A DNA stretch of 7,636 nucleotides from Myxococcales bacterium. Lineage in GTDB: Bacteria; Myxococcota; Polyangia; Fen-1088. The notes under the pieces are model-generated. The model was not told the origin of the DNA. It worked only from the letters and a program-made list of their open reading frames with translations, and searched no databases. Made by a program: the position numbers and the translations under genes. Below, piece by piece: positions 5,856 to 7,636 of this stretch. The number at the start of each line of letters is the position of its first letter. Within the stretch, counting starts at the first letter, position 1. The stretch is taken from contig PMCR01000251.1 of NCBI GenBank assembly GCA_003155465.1, positions 1 to 7,636 on the forward strand. Direction: 5' to 3'.

Positions 5856-7077
5856 TTCGGGCTCCCTAGGGCCTGACAGCATGGCGTCCGATGTCGTCAC
5901 CTTGGGGCCAGATAGCATCGCGTCCGATACGGCTACCTCCGGACCCGATGTTGTCGGCACATCCGATGTGCGCGACGCGGGGCCCGAGGTCGGCGCGCTC
6001 GACGGTCGCGATGTGGGGACCGAGGGCAGCGGGTCCGATGCGGTCAAGCCGGGGCTCGATGGCATCAGATCCGATGCCGTGAAAATGGGACCTGACAGCA
6101 ACACGTCCGATGTGTCAGATTCGGGATTCGATGGAAACGTGATCGATGCGGCTGATTCTGCGCCTGATCGCCGCACGTCCGACGCGGCCGACTCTGGGGC
6201 GGATAGCCGGGTGACCGACCTGGGTGCCTTGATACCGGACGGGGGCACGAGCAAGGACGAGATCATTCACGCCTGCGCCCTGGCCGCGTCGTGCGCGGCG
6301 TCCTCGAATGCCTATTCGGCGAGCCGGTGCATCCAGGAGTTCGGCAAGACGGGCTCGCGTCAGGACGACATCAAGCTGAATCACTTGCTCACTTGCGCCC
6401 AAGCCGCAACGTGTACGGATTTTGATAGCTGCTGGGGCGGTGACCTTTTCACGCTCGACCCCTTCGTCGCGGGCGGCGAATGCCACGGCAATTCCATCGA
6501 CGTCACACCCGCCGGCGCGTCTGGACCCCAGTTCCTCAATTGCAGCGCGATGGGTGGCGTGTGCGAGGGGCTGACCACCGACGTGATCAGCGTCGCCTGC
6601 AACGCCCGACCATGCAGCGGGGCCGAGCCGGTCGCTCCCGCTTGCGACGGCACGACGGCGAGCGGCTGCGGCGGGTGGGCAGGATACACGAGCCTCGATT
6701 GCGCGTGGTCTGGACGGAAATGCCAGGTCCAGGGCAGTTACGCCGTTTGTGCAGGAACCGGGACTTCTTGCAGCGACTCCGACAAGGTCACCTGCGCCGG
6801 CTCCGTGGCCACCTACTGCTCGCGCGGGGCGCGCGCCACGGTCGACTGCGCGAAGACTGGGGTTGCCACCCGCTGCGCCGGCGGCGCGCTATCGACTGAA
6901 CCCTGTACCGCTGCGGGCACGGAGTGCGATCCCGCTTCGTTCGTTGATCAGTGCGACAACAACACGCTCAAGTTGTGCGCCGACGGCTCGATCGTGTCGG
7001 TCGCCTGCAACGACATAGGCTTGGTGCTCTGCTGGGCGCGGCCGGGCGGCTTCGGGCAGTGCCGTCCGGGAACGTAG
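5731..7077 (+). CDS. Putative lipoprotein with Asp-rich repeat stalk and 28-Cys C-terminal domain
   Basis: A 448-residue exported protein of unknown function. The signal peptide has core LAAVLLFCVAIG and ends at Cys25, the probable lipidated residue, followed by GGSGSG. Residues 40-172 are rich in Asp, Ser and Gly with degenerate modules such as GPDSMASD (47-54), GPDSIASD (59-66) and GPDSNTSD (120-127); this acidic stretch resembles calcium-binding or spacer repeats, though no strict EF-hand or thrombospondin motif is present. From residue 182 to 444 there are 28 cysteines, an even number that suggests many disulfides. Two late units, near 347-382 and 399-434, share a loose pattern of Cys, Gly, Cys, then VDC or VAC, and another Cys. 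AGGG (5720-5723) lies 7 bases before the ATG and an in-frame stop (5713-5715) excludes a longer start. It diverges from the peptidase gene and precedes the repeat array. A surface role is inferred from its lipobox and cysteine content. Confidence 0.85.
   Translation: MRLSHQSRSQETLAAVLLFCVAIGCGGSGSGKGRQADGGGPDSGSLGPDSMASDVVTLGPDSIASDTATSGPDVVGTSDVRDAGPEVGALDGRDVGTEGSGSDAVKPGLDGIRSDAVKMGPDSNTSDVSDSGFDGNVIDAADSAPDRRTSDAADSGADSRVTDLGALIPDGGTSKDEIIHACALAASCAASSNAYSASRCIQEFGKTGSRQDDIKLNHLLTCAQAATCTDFDSCWGGDLFTLDPFVAGGECHGNSIDVTPAGASGPQFLNCSAMGGVCEGLTTDVISVACNARPCSGAEPVAPACDGTTASGCGGWAGYTSLDCAWSGRKCQVQGSYAVCAGTGTSCSDSDKVTCAGSVATYCSRGARATVDCAKTGVATRCAGGALSTEPCTAAGTECDPASFVDQCDNNTLKLCADGSIVSVACNDIGLVLCWARPGGFGQCRPGT
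5856..6245 (+). repeat. Degenerate repeats encoding the Asp-rich stalk
   Basis: Plus-strand motifs of the type GGNCCNGAYAGCATNGCGTCCGAT recur in frame, clearest at 5869-5891 and 5905-5927 (36 bp apart, 12 codons), with looser copies downstream that keep TCCGATG or GCGTCCGA. They encode the GPDSxxSD modules. Divergence between copies shows that this is not a recent expansion. Confidence 0.6.
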
Positions 7078-7087
7078 TTCTACGTTC
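7070..7087 (+). terminator. Hairpin spanning the lipoprotein stop codon, possible terminator
   Basis: GAACGTAG (7070-7077) and CTACGTTC (7080-7087) are perfect inverted arms separated by TT; in RNA this would form about seven pairs around a GTTC loop. The TAG stop lies in the left arm. No T-run follows, so intrinsic termination is unproven; the stem could instead protect the 3' end of the mRNA, or be chance. Confidence 0.35.
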
Positions 7088-7094
7088 GTCGTTG

Positions 7095-7615
7095 CACCCG
7101 GGTGTGGTGCCTGAGTTTTCCACCCGGGTGTGGTGCCCCGGGTGTGGTGCCTGAGTTTTCCACCCCGAGTGTGGTGCCCGAGTGTGGTGCCTGAGTTTTC
7201 CCCGAGTGTGGTGCCTGAGTTTTCCCGAAGTCTTGCTGGAACGTCGGCCCCGGGTGTGGTGCCTGAGTTTTCCCGAAGTCTTGCTGGAACGTCGGCCCGG
7301 GTGTGGTGCCCCCGGGGTGTGGTGCCCCCGGGGTGTGGTGCCTGAGTTTTCCCCCGGGTGTGGTGCCTGAGTTTTCCACCCCGAGTGTGGTGCCTGAGTT
7401 TTCCCCCACCCCGAGTGTGGTGCCTGAGTTTTCCCCCGAGTGTGGTGCCTGAGTTTTCCCGAAGTCTTGCTGGAACGTCGGCGGGCGGGTCCCGGGATCG
7501 CCGTTGATCGACGATGGGGCTGACCCCCGAGTGTGGTGCCTGAGTTTTCCCGAAGTCTTGCTGGAACGTCGGCGGGCGGGTCCCGGGATCGCCGTTGATC
7601 GACGATGGGGCTGAC
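7095..7615. repeat. Modular direct-repeat array, core GTGTGGTGC (15 copies)
   Basis: The core GTGTGGTGC starts at 7102, 7128, 7142, 7169, 7182, 7206, 7254, 7301, 7317, 7333, 7358, 7385, 7415, 7440 and 7531. Eleven copies continue as the perfect 20-mer GTGTGGTGCCTGAGTTTTCC; those at 7128, 7169, 7301 and 7317 stop after the core. Four (7206, 7254, 7440, 7531) are followed by a 23-bp module that begins CGAAGTCTTGCTGGAACGTC, and the last two also by a 42-bp module ending GATGGGGCTGAC. Distances between cores range from 13 to 91 bp, but the parts themselves barely vary. All copies point the same way. The minus strand of the 20-mer has no stop in any frame, which creates long spurious reading frames; I regard the region as non-coding. 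It resembles intergenic repeats spread by transposases or by slippage, and its class is unknown to me. Confidence 0.9.
7433..7615. repeat. Exact 91-bp tandem duplication at the end of the array
   Basis: Bases 7433-7523 and 7524-7614 are identical as read, with period 91. Each unit runs CCCCCGA, the 20-mer, the 23-bp module, then the 42-bp module that ends CGACGATGGGGCTGA. The perfect identity points to a recent duplication, younger than the diverse spacing in the left part of the array. Confidence 0.88.
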
Positions 7616-7621
7616 GGAAGT

Positions 7622-7636
7622 GAAGGCCAGAGGATG
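7622..7636 (+). promoter_or_regulatory. Ribosome-binding site and probable start of a gene leaving the window
   Basis: GAAGG at 7622-7626 lies 7 bases before an ATG at 7634-7636, the final codon visible. This is good spacing for a start site and it comes right after the repeat array. Nothing of the protein can be read. The ATG at 7604, inside the last repeat unit, opens a different frame (MGLTEVKARG) that also reaches the edge and cannot be excluded. Confidence 0.35.

Noticed and set aside
7130..7370. Plus-strand ORFs reading VWCLSFP-like repeats
   Set aside because: Translations of the same DNA repeat in several frames; composition is unlike any neighbouring protein.
7080..7409. Minus-strand ORF of 109 residues rich in Gly, Thr and His
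   Set aside because: The repeat unit has no stop codon in any minus frame, so the frame is open because of repetition. No ribosome site or recognisable domain.
7095..7615. CRISPR array
   Set aside because: Distances between repeats range from 13 to 91 bp and the intervals are themselves shared modules, not unique spacers; no cas gene is visible.

Overview
The window is a high-GC bacterial segment. Two Cys-lipoproteins with long low-complexity linkers (one Gly/Ser/Thr/Ala-rich, one Asp-rich followed by a Cys-rich domain) resemble surface lipoproteins common in Myxococcota (myxobacteria and relatives). That placement is inferred from protein style; there is no rRNA or marker gene to confirm it.

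Layout. 1-762 (+) is the 3' end of a Uup-type ABC-F ATPase gene. It converges, with only 5 bp between stop codons, on a minus-strand run of three genes: 768-2114, a lipoprotein with a LamG-like (concanavalin A fold) domain; 2234-4279, a large polytopic membrane protein with a periplasmic C-terminal domain (GT-C/YfhO-like); and 4455-5252, an M15-family zinc peptidase probably acting on peptidoglycan. Just upstream of the peptidase, 5286-5477 (-) is a short segment that reads like the last ~60 residues of a flotillin-family protein whose remainder is missing. 5731-7077 (+) encodes the Asp-rich/Cys-rich lipoprotein, diverging from the peptidase. It is preceded by a small overlapping ORF with a strong Shine-Dalgarno.

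7095-7615 is a dense non-coding array of modular direct repeats: 15 copies of a 9-bp core, 11 of them extended to a perfect 20-mer, plus longer modules ending in an exact 91-bp tandem duplication. The array stops about 20 bp before an ATG with a good ribosome-binding site at the last three bases, so another gene probably starts at the right edge.

Four of the five coding genes other than the ABC-F ATPase are predicted to act at or outside the inner membrane (two lipoproteins, a membrane protein, a probably exported cell-wall peptidase), an envelope theme, but nothing shows that they form one pathway. The most unusual feature is the repeat array; the truncated flotillin tail is the clearest sign of past rearrangement. 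No CRISPR array, tRNA, rRNA or intact insertion sequence was seen.
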